Source of the DNA: Corynebacterium dentalis | Lineage (GTDB): Bacteria; Actinomycetota; Actinomycetes; Mycobacteriales; Mycobacteriaceae | Assembly: GCF_900232865.1 (NCBI RefSeq) | Contig: NZ_OCTS01000004.1 | Coordinates: 124,001 to 188,000 of the forward strand | Length of the DNA stretch: 64,000 nucleotides | Reading direction: 5' to 3' | Shown here: positions 36,039 to 51,065 of the stretch, one piece after another | How the letters are laid out: each line of letters begins with the position of its first letter | Position numbering within the stretch: position 1 is the first letter of the stretch | Position numbers and translations under genes: made by a program | Notes under the pieces: generated by a model | The model's database searches: none | Told to the model about the DNA's origin: nothing | What the model saw: the letters and a program-made list of their open reading frames with translations, nothing else

Positions 36039-37304
36039 TTAGCGGCCGGTCCCCGCGTACACGGTGACCTCTTCTTCGCCGCCCAATTGGAAGCGATCGT
36101 GCAGTGCGACGACAGCCTTATCCAGTTCAGACTCGCGAACCAGCACGGAGATGCGGATCTCGGAGGTGGAGATCAGTTCGATATTGACTCCTGCATCGCG
36201 CAGTGCCTCGCAGAAGTCTGCGGTCACTCCGGGGTGGGACTTCATGCCGGCTCCCACCAGGGAGACCTTGCCGATCTGATCGTCATAGAGGACGTCCTGC
36301 CACTCGGCGGCTTCCTTCATGGACTTCAGCATCTGCACGGCGCGGCGTCCGTCTTCGCGCGGGCAGGTGAACGTGATGTCCGTCCGGTTGTTGTCCAGCT
36401 TGGAGACGTTCTGCAGAACCATGTCCAGGTTGATCTCGGCATCTGCGATGGCGCGGAACACCTTCGCGGCCTCCCCTGGGGTGTCTGGGATGCCCAGGAC
36501 GGTGATCTTTGCTTCGGAGCGGTCGTGTGCCACGCCGGTGAGTACTGCCTCTTCCACGGGAATATCCTCCATTGATCCGGAAACTAGGGTGCCAATATCG
36601 CTGCTGTACGAGGAGCGCACGCGCAGGGGAACGTTGAATGCGCGGGCATATTCCACGCTGCGGAGCATGAGCACCTTGGCACCCACGGCCGCCATTTCCA
36701 GCATTTCTTCGAAGCTGATTTTGTCCAGCTTGCGTGCGTTCTTCACGATGCGTGGGTCAGCGGTGTACACGCCGTCGACGTCCGAGTAGATCTCGCAGAC
36801 GTCGGCCTGCAGGGCAGCGGCGAGGGCTACGGCGGTGGCGTCGGATCCACCACGACCCAGCGTGGTGACGTCCCGGGTTTCCCGGTTGACGCCCTGAAAG
36901 CCTGCGACCAGGCAGATCTTTCCGCCGTCGAGCGCTTCTTGCACGCGACCGGGGGTCACGCCCACGATGCGTGCGTTGCCGTGGCGCTCGGTGGTGAGCA
37001 CGCCGGCTTGGGAGCCTGTGAAGGACTGTGCTTCGGCTCCGAGGGATTCGATGGCCATGGCCACTAGGGCATTGGAGATGCGCTCGCCTGCGGTGAGCAA
37101 CATGTCCATCTCACGGGCTGGGGGAACTGGGTTGACTTGCTCGGCGAGGTCGAGCAGCTCATCGGTGGTGTCTCCCATGGCGGAGCAGACCACGACAACG
37201 TCGTTGCCCTGCTTCTTAGTTTCCACGATGCGCTCAGCCACGCGCCGGATGCGGTCGGCGCTTTCCAACGACGATCCGCCGTATTTCTGGACGATGAGTG
37301 CCAC
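36039..37304 (-). CDS. lysC: Aspartokinase, with internal start for the beta subunit
   Basis: The 421-residue protein has an N-terminal kinase domain ([27 protein letters not shown]) and two C-terminal ACT domains. It ends [20 protein letters not shown], like C. glutamicum LysC. The start codon is GTG with AAGGGG upstream. In C. glutamicum an in-frame internal start produces a beta subunit; the equivalent [14 protein letters not shown] is present here at Met245 (codon at 36572), so an alpha2beta2 enzyme under lysine-threonine feedback is likely. Confidence 0.96.
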   Translation of the reverse strand: MALIVQKYGGSSLESADRIRRVAERIVETKKQGNDVVVVCSAMGDTTDELLDLAEQVNPVPPAREMDMLLTAGERISNALVAMAIESLGAEAQSFTGSQAGVLTTERHGNARIVGVTPGRVQEALDGGKICLVAGFQGVNRETRDVTTLGRGGSDATAVALAAALQADVCEIYSDVDGVYTADPRIVKNARKLDKISFEEMLEMAAVGAKVLMLRSVEYARAFNVPLRVRSSYSSDIGTLVSGSMEDIPVEEAVLTGVAHDRSEAKITVLGIPDTPGEAAKVFRAIADAEINLDMVLQNVSKLDNNRTDITFTCPREDGRRAVQMLKSMKEAAEWQDVLYDDQIGKVSLVGAGMKSHPGVTADFCEALRDAGVNIELISTSEIRISVLVRESELDKAVVALHDRFQLGGEEEVTVYAGTGR

Positions 37305-37447
37305 GTGGCGTTCACCCCTTCGTGCACGCCAATTGATCAGACGCGCTTGTTCGTGAGTCTTAACGTCCAGATTCTACCCCAGCGTGCTGGTCTGTTGAAC
37401 CGCTCGGTGCAGTTTCGCGCATTGTCGTGGGCTAGAGTTTGGGATCG

Positions 37448-38305
37448 ATGAATGAAAACAATCTGCTGGCGATCTTCTTTGCCCTGCTCTCCGCGCTGAC
37501 GATCGCGTGGGGCACGGTGATCCGCCATCGGGTTGCATCTACCTCTGAGGACAATGACGTCCCGCTGCTCAATGCAGTGCGTTCTCCCTGGTGGTGGGGT
37601 GGTTTGCTCGGCGCGATGGCGGGTTATGGCTTGCAGATTGTGGCGCTGAATTTTGGCACGTTGCTGATCGTGCAGCCGATTTTGGTGCTGAGTTTGATGT
37701 TCACGTTGCCGCTCAGCGCACGCATGGATGGTCGCCGCATATCCAAGTCGGAAACCACGTGGGCTTTGCTGTTGACCGTTGCGGTGGCGGTGCTGGTAGT
37801 TCTTGGTCGTCCGACGTCAGGAGATTCGCATCCGCCTCTGAAAATATGGCTGCTCGTCTTGGGCATCGGGGTGGTGGTGATTGGCGCGATTCTGCTGTTC
37901 GCCGCGACTCGGGGCAAGGAGATGCAGGCGCTGCTTTATGGCGCGATGACTGGCTCGATCATGGGTTATTTGGCGCTGATGTCCAAGGCCGTGGTGGATA
38001 CTTTCCGACTGCGCGGCATGGAAGGTCTGGTCACCGGATGGGAGCTCTACGCTCTGTTGGCGCTGGCTGGGATCGGAACTGCCGTGCAACAGCTGAGCTT
38101 TAATGCGGGAGCGTTGAAGAACTCTCTGCCCGCGATGACCATCGTGGAGCCTCTGGTGGCGTTCTCGCTGGGCTATGCGGTGTTGGGCGAGCGTTTTCAA
38201 GTCACCACGAGCGTCGGTTGGTTCTCGATGGGCGTGGCACTGACCGTCATGATTGGCGCGACTGTTGCACTTAGCCGGATGAGCGTGACGGAGAAAGTGA
38301 GTTAA
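37448..38305 (+). CDS. DMT-superfamily membrane transporter (EamA/NIPA-like)
   Basis: The 285-residue protein has about nine or ten hydrophobic segments arranged as two repeats (ALLSALTIAWGTVIRHRVAS... and LALAGIGTAVQQLSFNAGALKNSLPAMTIVEPLVAF). It is a drug/metabolite-type permease of unknown substrate. I prefer ATG 37448 to the TTG at 37439. It is divergent from lysC and converges on thiF, overlapping its 3' end by 35 bp. Confidence 0.82.
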   Translation: MNENNLLAIFFALLSALTIAWGTVIRHRVASTSEDNDVPLLNAVRSPWWWGGLLGAMAGYGLQIVALNFGTLLIVQPILVLSLMFTLPLSARMDGRRISKSETTWALLLTVAVAVLVVLGRPTSGDSHPPLKIWLLVLGIGVVVIGAILLFAATRGKEMQALLYGAMTGSIMGYLALMSKAVVDTFRLRGMEGLVTGWELYALLALAGIGTAVQQLSFNAGALKNSLPAMTIVEPLVAFSLGYAVLGERFQVTTSVGWFSMGVALTVMIGATVALSRMSVTEKVS

Positions 38306-39415
38306 CGCCCCCGGGCAGGCTCTGCGCCTGGAGGCCTCGGCGGGATAGCTGCTCGCCGTAGTTTTCCACGAAGCGTGCACTGCGCACGCCGGCGGCACAC
38401 GCCACCACCAGGTCTTTGTCGAACTCCGGCAGATCATCGATGCTGCTGATCTCACTTCCGGGAAGCAGCACGGGCTCGGCATCGGGCCAGGGGTTGAGAA
38501 GCACCTCGTGTGGCTCGCGGATGTCCACTGCCACGGCCCGCCCGTCGCGGATCAGCCCCAGCAGCCGTTGCCGTTCGGCTTCCTCGGCCGCGGCTTCACC
38601 GGGCATTGCGCAGCCCACGTCGTAGCCCTGCTCCAGCTCCGAAACCAACTCGCGGCCCGGATCTGCCTGTACTTCCAGCGTGCGCATGCGCGCGCTGAGC
38701 GCCTCGTAGCTAGTCAGGCGCCCCGGCTGGCCCGCACCCGGCAGCTGCGCGAGATGCGCTACCGCCTGGGTCACCATCAGGCCCGCCACCACCGACGTGG
38801 TCACGCCCAACACACCCGCGGTCGCGCAATCGGGCACAAAACCGCCACCGGGTTGGACCGGGAAGATGTCCCGCAGTCCTACTCCGCGCCCGTCCTCGGT
38901 CTCGGTTCCGGAGTGCCACAGCGCCACGTCGCCCCGGTATTGCAGCACTGTTCCCCATACGAGAGGCGTGGAGGTGATCTCCGTGGCGTCGGCAACAAGG
39001 TACTTGGTCCCAAACGAATCCGAACCATCCAGCACCAGGTCCACCCCGCCCACGATCTCCACGGCGTTCTCGGAATCGAGACGTCGCCGCAGCTCGCAGA
39101 CCTCGATCCCCGGTTGCAAGCCACGGATCCGCGCGGCAGCCACCTCCACTTTGGGCTTGCCTACGTCGACTGCGGTGAACAGGATCTGGCGGTGGATGTT
39201 TGTGAGGTCAACGGTGTCATCGTCGATGATTGTAATTTTTCCGACGCCAACCGCCGCCAGCTGCTGCAACGCCGGACAGCCGAGCCCACCGGCTCCCACC
39301 ACCAGGACGTGCGCTGCGCGCAGCCTGCGCTGCTGTTCGATCCCGAACCCAGGCAAGTTCAGGTGCCGCGCTGTGCGGCGCAGCTCCTCGCGCGGCAGTT
39401 CTCTATCTGCACTCA

Positions 39416-39416
<1 letters not shown>
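38271..39416 (-). CDS. thiF: ThiF/MoeB-type adenylyltransferase with rhodanese domain
   Basis: The 381-residue protein has an E1-like adenylation domain (VLVVGAGGLGCPALQQLAAVGVGKITIIDDDTVDLTNIHRQ) and a C-terminal rhodanese-like domain ending VVACAAGVRSARF, with the sulfur-carrying Cys. It should adenylate the C-terminal Gly of ThiS and help load sulfur. The zinc CxxC pairs of many ThiF/MoeB proteins are not evident. I chose ATG 39416 (its A overlaps the thiG stop, TGATG); GTG 39419 is possible. A copy of the 15-bp repeat lies at VGVGKI. Confidence 0.87.
39236..39251 (-). repeat. Copy 7 of the GTTGGCGTCGRAAAA repeat (exact)
   Basis: The minus strand reads GTTGGCGTCGGAAAAA. It lies in thiF and is read V-G-V-G-K. 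Confidence 0.75.
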
Positions 39417-40396
<980 letters not shown>

Positions 40397-40413
<17 letters not shown>

Positions 40414-41526
40414 GGTTTATTCCTTCTCTCGTGTGGCGTTCTGGCGAGCACGCGACAATATCCACACTAGGCTGAACGCCTTCGATGATCTCCCGCGTGA
40501 CCTTCGCAGCCAGCGCTGTCAGCAGGATTCCGTGGCGGAAGTAACCGGTGGATACCACCACGTGTTCGTTGACTCTTCCCAGGTAGGGCAGGTCATCTGG
40601 GGTGCCCGGGCGGGCTCCGGCGCTGGCTTCCACAAGGTCGCACTCTTCCACTCCGGGCACCACGCGAATGGCATCCCGCAGCAATTCGTGCACTCCGCTT
40701 ACTCGGGGCTCGGCGCGCCCGTCCTCACGGGAGGTTGCGCCGATGGCCACGGTCCCGTCCTCGCGCGGGATCACGTAGATGGGCCGGTCTTCCACGAACC
40801 CGCGGATGACCTTGGTCACCAGCGGCTGCAGTGGCTTCGGCACGCTCAGCCGCAAGATATCGCCGTACACCGGGCGTAGCTGCAGCGGCATGCGATCTTC
40901 GTACCAGCCACGCACGGACGCTGCGCCCAGCCCATTAGCCAGCACGATCTGCTCGGCATCTACGGTCTCCCCGGAGCCCAGAACCACCGAGGCTCCCGCA
41001 ATCTCTTCGGCTGTCTCCGTGATGAAACGCACTCCCAGGTTCCCCGCCGCATCCTGCATCGCCGCAGCAAACTGACGCGGAAACACCTGGTGATCCCCCG
41101 GAATGCTCACTGCTCCGGCCAGACGTGGGCTCAGTGCGGGCTCTTGTGTACGCGCCTGCCGAGTGGTGATCTGCTCCACGGTCATCCCGTGGGCCACTTG
41201 ATAGTCCATCAGCTCGCCCAAGTGCTGGGCATCGGCCCTATCAGCGGCCACCACGAGCGTGCCGTGAGCCTGATGCCCCGTGGGGACGTCCGTGTGCTGC
41301 GCCACCAGTTCCACCAGCTCTGGGTACCACTGCCCCGCCGCCTGCATCAGCGGAAACAGCGGATCCTGCTGGTAGACCACCTCTGCGGCAGGCGCGAGCA
41401 TGCCGCCGGCGTGATACGTGGAGCCAGAAGCCGGAGCGGGGTCAATCACGGTCACCTCATGACCGCCAGCCGCCAACGTCACCGCCGTGGACAGGCCGAT
41501 GGTCCCCGCTCCAATAACAGTCACCT

Positions 41527-41530
<4 letters not shown>
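40397..41530 (-). CDS. thiO: Glycine oxidase ThiO
   Basis: The 377-residue protein has an FAD Rossmann motif VIGAGTIGLSTAVTLAAGGHEV, the GMLAPAAE loop, and a C-terminal YVIPREDGTVAIGATSREDG typical of D-amino acid/glycine oxidases. It supplies dehydroglycine for the thiazole ring, the oxygen-dependent alternative to ThiH. It overlaps thiE by 4 bp (ATGA). Confidence 0.95.
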
Positions 41531-44140
<2,610 letters not shown>

Positions 44141-44226
44141 TCATCAGCAACTCCCCCATCTCACGCAGTGAGACAAGCTCTCCCATGGAAATACCCCCTT
44201 TTCGCCACAGTCATTGTGATGCGCGC

Positions 44227-44232
44227 TATAGT
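44227..44232 (+). promoter_or_regulatory. Probable -10 of leuA leader transcript
   Basis: TATAGT is 7 nt before the ATG of the leader peptide, so transcription should begin at or next to that ATG. The 140 bp between the thiC promoter and here hold only a TCTCAC-gca-GTGAGA inverted repeat (about 44159-44173). Confidence 0.5.
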
Positions 44233-44239
44233 GATCTGC

Positions 44240-44296
44240 ATGTTCTCATTCCGCGTCTGCGCTCTCCTTCTGCGCCGCGGCGGGGCTCAGGTCTAA
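44240..44296 (+). CDS. Leucine-rich leader peptide of leuA
   Basis: The 18-codon ORF reads MFSFRVCALLLRRGGAQV and holds three consecutive leucine codons (CTC CTT CTG). It lies about 90 bp upstream of leuA, ends just before a 13-bp inverted repeat, and probably starts at the transcription start (TATAGT 7 nt upstream), so it would be translated without a ribosome binding site. Leader-peptide attenuation of leuA has been described in corynebacteria; this peptide fits that model. Confidence 0.72.
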   Translation: MFSFRVCALLLRRGGAQV

Positions 44297-44302
44297 ATTT
44301 TC

Positions 44303-44348
44303 TTTCCGACCGGCACCCCGTCGCGGAGTAAGTGCTGCCGGTCGGAAA
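44303..44348 (+). terminator. Attenuator-like hairpin before leuA
   Basis: TTTCCGACCGGCA at 44303-44315 is the exact reverse complement of TGCCGGTCGGAAA at 44336-44348, with a 20-nt loop. The hairpin begins 6 nt after the leader peptide stop. There is no long T-run after it, so it may be one of two alternative structures rather than the terminator itself. Confidence 0.6.
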
Positions 44349-44354
44349 TCTTGA

Positions 44355-46187
<1,833 letters not shown>

Positions 46188-46218
46188 CTCGTGGACCTCT
46201 CTAGTAACATCTCCTTTC

Positions 46219-47466
46219 ATGACTGATAGCAGAAGGCGCCCCCGTCGCACCGTTCATCGCCGTGCGGCCCCGCCTTCTCCTATTTCCGACGCCAACCCCG
46301 AGTCCACCCAGCGCACCCCACGTCCTGCCACGTTCCCCTCCCCTGAGCAGGCGCCGTACGCGGCCGTCAGCATCGTCACTTCGGGAATTCACCCCACGAC
46401 GTCCCGTCTGGTGGCACTGTCCGTGGCTTTTTATTCCCCAGCTTTGGAGCCAGTCGAGGCGTGGACCCGGCACTTGAACCCTGGTGAGGATGCAGGGCCA
46501 TGGCATTTGCACGGGTACCAGCCTGGGGATCTGGCGCAGGCTCTTGGTTTTGCCAGCTCCGCCGAGCTCATGCACGAAGCCCTTGATGGCCGCACCCTGG
46601 TCATGCATCAGGTGGGCTACACCTGGGGTTTCCTGGCCAACGAGTTCCGCCGCACCAAGCGTTCCGCGAACCGCGGTCGTCGCGGCCGGGGCCGCGGGCG
46701 CGGTGCGCGGAAGGTTCCGGTTCCTACTCCCGTGGAGATCATCGACACGCTCGGCACCGCACGGCGACAGTCCACCGAGTGTTATGACTTCCGTCTGCGG
46801 GCCATCGTGGAGTGTTATAACCAGGGCCCGTACGGCGTGGATGCCCCAGAGGAAGCTATCCCTGAGGTGGGGGCGGTGGCGTCGACCGAAAGGGGAAACA
46901 TCGACCCAGATGCCCTCCTGGAGGCGGACGCCCACCTGACCATGCATCTCCACCTCGCCCAGCGGCGCGCGGCTGGTGCCGGCGCGGGGCTGATCGAGAA
47001 GCTGCAGCCAGCGGACCTGGTGGCAGATCAGTTTGGAATTCAGCGTTCGAAGATTCGCGTCGATGCGGCCAATGCACCCCGTCCGCACGAGAATCCCGGA
47101 AAGTGGGCACCGGGTATGAAGCTGGTCGAGGGCATGGAGTTTGTGGTCAGCCCGGATGTGATGAGCGATCCGGATGAGATCATCGGCAAGGGTGTTGCCG
47201 CGGGCCTGGTGTACTCGGAGAAGCTGAATCGCCGCAGCTCACTGGTGGTGTGCAACACGAACCACGAGCTGCGCGGCAAGGCGATGCACGCGGATCGGAA
47301 GAACATTCCGCTCGTCAGCGATCAGACGTTCCTTGAGCTGCTGGACGATGTGGACAAGGGCAAGCGCGCGCCGTCGCCCACCAGTCCGCAAGCGGGCGTG
47401 CGACCCGCTACGCAGGGCATTCCTCCTACGCGCGGCGGAAATCGGCGCTCCCGCAAGCGTCGGTAG
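46219..47466 (+). CDS. DnaQ-like exonuclease-fold protein with BRCT-like C-terminus, catalytic residues lost
   Basis: The 415-residue protein sits where other actinobacteria have a 'DNA polymerase III epsilon' gene beside leuA. The exonuclease landmarks are recognisable but altered. Motif I reads VSIVTSGIHP instead of VDxETTGxxP (Asp and Glu missing), motif II reads LVMHQVGYTWGFL instead of LVAHNxxFDxxFL, and motif III keeps one Asp (EADAHLTMH). An Arg/Gly-rich stretch (RGRRGRGRGRGARK) follows, then a BRCT-like domain (GMEFVVSPDVMSDPDEIIGKG). It probably binds nucleic acid without cleaving it. The N-terminus carries a repeat copy. Confidence 0.82.
   Translation: MTDSRRRPRRTVHRRAAPPSPISDANPESTQRTPRPATFPSPEQAPYAAVSIVTSGIHPTTSRLVALSVAFYSPALEPVEAWTRHLNPGEDAGPWHLHGYQPGDLAQALGFASSAELMHEALDGRTLVMHQVGYTWGFLANEFRRTKRSANRGRRGRGRGRGARKVPVPTPVEIIDTLGTARRQSTECYDFRLRAIVECYNQGPYGVDAPEEAIPEVGAVASTERGNIDPDALLEADAHLTMHLHLAQRRAAGAGAGLIEKLQPADLVADQFGIQRSKIRVDAANAPRPHENPGKWAPGMKLVEGMEFVVSPDVMSDPDEIIGKGVAAGLVYSEKLNRRSSLVVCNTNHELRGKAMHADRKNIPLVSDQTFLELLDDVDKGKRAPSPTSPQAGVRPATQGIPPTRGGNRRSRKRR
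46283..46296 (-). repeat. Copy 8 of the repeat (one mismatch)
   Basis: The minus strand reads GTTGGCGTCGGAAA then T, 14 of 15. It lies antisense in the unstructured N-terminus of the DnaQ-like gene (coding strand ISDAN). Confidence 0.6.
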
Positions 47467-47502
47467 CTGGAGCTGGAAGCGGACTCGACTAGTCTGGGGC
47501 GA

Positions 47503-48804
47503 GTGAACTCTAAGGACAGCAGAAGCAACATCCTGCAACGCGCCCGGAGTGCTGCCGCCGTCAGCGCGGCGGATCTCGCCACGTGGGCCAGCCGCAAGAC
47601 GGGCCGTGGCTCCGGCGGCATGATCGGCGGCCTCATCGCGGGTGCCATCGATCCGCACCTGATGAACTCGCTGGCTAAGGGCCGGCCGGTTGCGCTGGTG
47701 ACGGGCACCAACGGCAAGTCCACCACCACGCGCATGTTGGCGGGCGCCCTTCAGTCCGCGGGAACCGTGGCCACCAACGAGGGCGGCGACAACATGGACG
47801 CCGGCGTGATCTCCGCCCTGCTGGCGGGGCGCGATGCGGAGATCGTGGTGCTGGAAGTCGACGAGCTGTACGTGCCCAACATCGCCGAGAAACTGGATGC
47901 CTCCGTGTTGGTGCTGCTCAACCTGAGCCGTGACCAGCTGGACCGCGTGGGTGAGATCAACAAGATCGAGCGCACCTTGCGCGCTTGTGTGGATGCGCGG
48001 CCGGACATGACGGTGATCGCGAACTGCGATGACGTGGGCGTGACCTCCGTGGCGTGGGATTCCCCGAACGTGGTGTGGGTGTCTGCTGGCTTTGGCTGGG
48101 CGGGCGATTCCACCAGCTGCCCGCGCACCGGTGGCGCGATCGTGCATCAGGAGCGCGCGGACGGGATCATGGACTGGTTCGCGGTGAAGAAGCTTCCCGA
48201 CGGTTCCGAGTTCCGTCGGCCGGAGCCGCAGTGGCGCATCACGGACGAGGGAATCGTGGATGCCTCCGGTTCTCTGCACCCTCTCAACCTGCGCCTTCCC
48301 GGCAACGCGAACCGCGGCAACGCTACCCAGGCCGTGGCCGCAGCTAAGACTCTGGGCGTGGACATCAGCGCCGCGATCTCCGCCGCCGAGCAGGTGGACA
48401 ACGTGGCCGGCCGCTACTCCGTGGTGCCTTTCGAGGGGCGCGACGTGCGGCTGATGCTGGCGAAGAATCCCGCCGGTTGGCAAGAGGCGCTGTCCATGGT
48501 GGATCGCGACGCCGATTCCCTGGTCATCTCCGTCAACGGCCAGGTTGCCGACGGGCAGGATCTGTCTTGGCTATGGGATGTGCGCTTTGAGAACTTCGAG
48601 GATCTCAAGGTGGTCTCCGCAGGCGAACGCGGCACGGATCTTGCCGTGCGCTTGGGCTACGCGGGCGTGGAGCACACGCTGGTCAAGGACACAGTGGAGG
48701 CCATTCGTTCGTGCCCTCCGGGGCGCGTTGAGGTGTTGGCGAACTACACGGCGTTCCGTGATTTGAGGCGCGTTTTGGACCGCAACAATGAGGAGCAGCG
48801 ATGA
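47503..48804 (+). CDS. murT: Lipid II isoglutaminyl synthase, Mur-ligase subunit MurT
   Basis: The 433-residue protein has the Mur-ligase ATP loop VTGTNGKSTTTRMLAG and a DUF1727 C-terminus. With GatD it amidates the D-glutamate of lipid II. The insertion that carries a four-Cys zinc ribbon in S. aureus MurT is reduced here to TSCPRTGGAIV, with one cysteine. The start is GTG at 47503, with TAGTCT 7 nt upstream, so translation is probably leaderless. It overlaps gatD by 4 bp. Confidence 0.93.
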   Translation: MNSKDSRSNILQRARSAAAVSAADLATWASRKTGRGSGGMIGGLIAGAIDPHLMNSLAKGRPVALVTGTNGKSTTTRMLAGALQSAGTVATNEGGDNMDAGVISALLAGRDAEIVVLEVDELYVPNIAEKLDASVLVLLNLSRDQLDRVGEINKIERTLRACVDARPDMTVIANCDDVGVTSVAWDSPNVVWVSAGFGWAGDSTSCPRTGGAIVHQERADGIMDWFAVKKLPDGSEFRRPEPQWRITDEGIVDASGSLHPLNLRLPGNANRGNATQAVAAAKTLGVDISAAISAAEQVDNVAGRYSVVPFEGRDVRLMLAKNPAGWQEALSMVDRDADSLVISVNGQVADGQDLSWLWDVRFENFEDLKVVSAGERGTDLAVRLGYAGVEHTLVKDTVEAIRSCPPGRVEVLANYTAFRDLRRVLDRNNEEQR

Positions 48805-49535
48805 GCACACTGACTATTGGCCTGGTCCTTCCCGACGTTCTGGGCACCTACGGCGATGACGGAAACGCTCTGGTCCTGCGCCAGCGCGCCCGCATGCGTG
48901 GCTTGGACGCGGAGATTCACCGCATCACGCTGGGCGCCGCAATTCCCGAGACGCTGGACATGTACACCCTCGGCGGCGGCGAGGACGTGGCGCAGCGCTT
49001 GGCCACCGAGCACCTCCTCGCCGATGGTGGTCTGACCCGCGCGGCGAATGCTGGACGCCCGATTCTGTCGATCTGTGCCGGGTTGCAGGTCCTCGGCCGC
49101 ACCTTCACGGCTTCTGATTCTGTGGTTGAGGGGCTGGGTCTTATCGACGCCACCACGGATGTCTTGTCTAAGCGCATGATCGGTGAGATCACTTCGACCC
49201 CTCAGCTGGAAGGGCTCACCGAGACCTTGACGGGTTTTGCCAACCACATGGGTTCCACCGTTCTGGGTTCCGATGCCTCTCCTCTGGGCACGCTGACGAA
49301 GGGCACCGGCAACACTGATGAGGGTGAGCAGGTGTCCTACGAGGGCGCGGTTCAGGGGTCTGTCATCGCCACGTACATGCATGGCCCAGCCTTGGCCCGT
49401 AATCCGCAATTGGCAGATCTGATCCTGGCCCGCGCGATGGGCGTAGACATGAGCGAGCTTCCCGAGGTCACGGGCCAGTTCGCTGATCAGCTGAATGGGG
49501 AAGTGCAGCAATTGCGTAAGGAACGTCTGCGCTAG
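48801..49535 (+). CDS. gatD: Lipid II isoglutaminyl synthase, glutaminase subunit GatD
   Basis: The 244-residue CobB/CobQ-like amidotransferase has its nucleophile in RPILSICAGLQVLG (Cys92) and a C-terminal His in ATYMHGPALARNP. It releases ammonia from glutamine and passes it to MurT. The pair is essential or nearly so in several actinobacteria. Confidence 0.94.
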   Translation: MSTLTIGLVLPDVLGTYGDDGNALVLRQRARMRGLDAEIHRITLGAAIPETLDMYTLGGGEDVAQRLATEHLLADGGLTRAANAGRPILSICAGLQVLGRTFTASDSVVEGLGLIDATTDVLSKRMIGEITSTPQLEGLTETLTGFANHMGSTVLGSDASPLGTLTKGTGNTDEGEQVSYEGAVQGSVIATYMHGPALARNPQLADLILARAMGVDMSELPEVTGQFADQLNGEVQQLRKERLR

Positions 49536-49542
49536 GGATCCG

Positions 49543-50847
49543 CTAGAACGGGATGTTCTCGGCTGCTTCGTCATCATCTGCTTCGGTGCGGATGCGGTTG
49601 TGCTCGGCGAGAACTCGGGCGCGCCTGCTGGCTCGTCGCTCAAAGGTTTCCCGCCCCAGTACTCCACCTGGCTCGGTGACTACCGTGTGCCCGTCCCCGT
49701 GGGAGGTCCACACCTCGGTGCCATCGGGGAATAGGGATACGTCCCACTGCCCTGCGGTCTTCAGCTTGTGGTGCTTGCGGCACAGGCAGTGAAGATTCGA
49801 CGTTGAAGTTTCAGCGCTTCCGCCCAATGGTTGGCTATGGTCCCAACGGTTGACGTGGTCTAGGTCGCAGCGCTCGGCGATGACATCGCAGCCCGGGAAG
49901 CGGCAGTGTCCGTCTCTGCCGATCACGCTGGCGCGAATTGTCGGCGTGGGCTGGTACCCCGCGCATCGTGCCCACCCAGGGGATGCGACGTGCGTGACCC
50001 GCTGCATCCACTCCGCGCTCGCTTCCTGTTCCAGCCAGTCTCCTGCGATCCATACGCGACCAGGCTCGGCCTCGGATTCAGAGACTGTCGCAGGCCGGTA
50101 GATGTTCAATGTGACCTCGGTGGTGCACTGCCCGCGCAGGAGAAGCATCAATGCAGCTCCTCGGGAGCACTTTTCCTGCCGACATACACTCTTGATCATC
50201 TGGATGAACTCCTCCGAATCACCCTTGTTCATGGTGAGGAAGAAATCAGTGACTTCGGCGCCCCGCTCATCCCAACCCAGCTCCGGCTGGTGCGGCTTTC
50301 CCTTGTCCTCCTGGCGTACTTTCTCATCTGGATCTTTCGGCCGGGCGGGCGGATGATGCTGGTAGATAATGTCCCGAATCAGCTTGCCCACTCGCTTCAC
50401 AGACGGCGTGGCCTGCAATGGCCTGCGCGGAGACAAAGCCTGTAGGAGATCTGATTCGACCACCTCGTGAAACTCTGGAGGGAGGCACTCTAGGGAATCA
50501 GCTAGGCGTCGAACATGATCGAAGGAAAGATGCCCCTGGCCCAAGTTGGCTGCCAGGCGCGGGAAGTTGAGCAGCATGAAGCCGATGCAGACGTAACTCA
50601 AAGCGCGGTGCTCGGCCACACCGAGGCGCACGCCCAGACGCGAAGAGACATCGGCAACGCATTCCTGCACGTCAGGCACACACATGCGGGCGATCGCGAG
50701 GTGGTGCTGGTTAGTTAGGACTGCAGCTCGGCTCAACGGATCCGCATCGTCCAGAATGCGCCACGACGGCTCTGGCGCGTGTAGGTGCGGCTCGCTATCC
50801 GTAGGTGTATCTGTGTCCGATTCGAAGAGTGGTTCGGTGACGTTCAT
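49543..50847 (-). CDS. DUF222 / HNH endonuclease-like protein (13E12 family)
   Basis: The 434-residue protein has an N-terminal helical DUF222 region and a C-terminal HNH motif: GHCRFPGCDVIAERCDLDHVNRWDHSQPLGG, then NLHCLCRKHHKLK (zinc Cys and catalytic His). These proteins are multicopy in actinobacteria and their role is unknown. AGGGGGA lies 4 nt before the ATG. The 218-bp interval after it (50848-51065) holds AT-rich promoter sequence (TATTAT/TATAAC near 50936-50947) and nothing else I can name. It converges on gatD with 7 bp between. Confidence 0.88.
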   Translation of the reverse strand: MNVTEPLFESDTDTPTDSEPHLHAPEPSWRILDDADPLSRAAVLTNQHHLAIARMCVPDVQECVADVSSRLGVRLGVAEHRALSYVCIGFMLLNFPRLAANLGQGHLSFDHVRRLADSLECLPPEFHEVVESDLLQALSPRRPLQATPSVKRVGKLIRDIIYQHHPPARPKDPDEKVRQEDKGKPHQPELGWDERGAEVTDFFLTMNKGDSEEFIQMIKSVCRQEKCSRGAALMLLLRGQCTTEVTLNIYRPATVSESEAEPGRVWIAGDWLEQEASAEWMQRVTHVASPGWARCAGYQPTPTIRASVIGRDGHCRFPGCDVIAERCDLDHVNRWDHSQPLGGSAETSTSNLHCLCRKHHKLKTAGQWDVSLFPDGTEVWTSHGDGHTVVTEPGGVLGRETFERRASRRARVLAEHNRIRTEADDDEAAENIPF

Positions 50848-51065
50848 GGTTCCCCCTGCCCCATCAACTCAAGGTCCACCGGCAATCCCCACCAGCGCTA
50901 ACACCTTAAGTAGTAGAACAAACGTTTGAAGTTATACCCTAATAATACACGCCTACGGGACACCCGTCCACACTTATCGAACACTTTCTCGAAATATTTT
51001 TGTTCCGGTTAACTCGCCCCGCAGTCAATCCCACAAGCAGCCAGCCCCCCAAAAAAACCCAGAAC

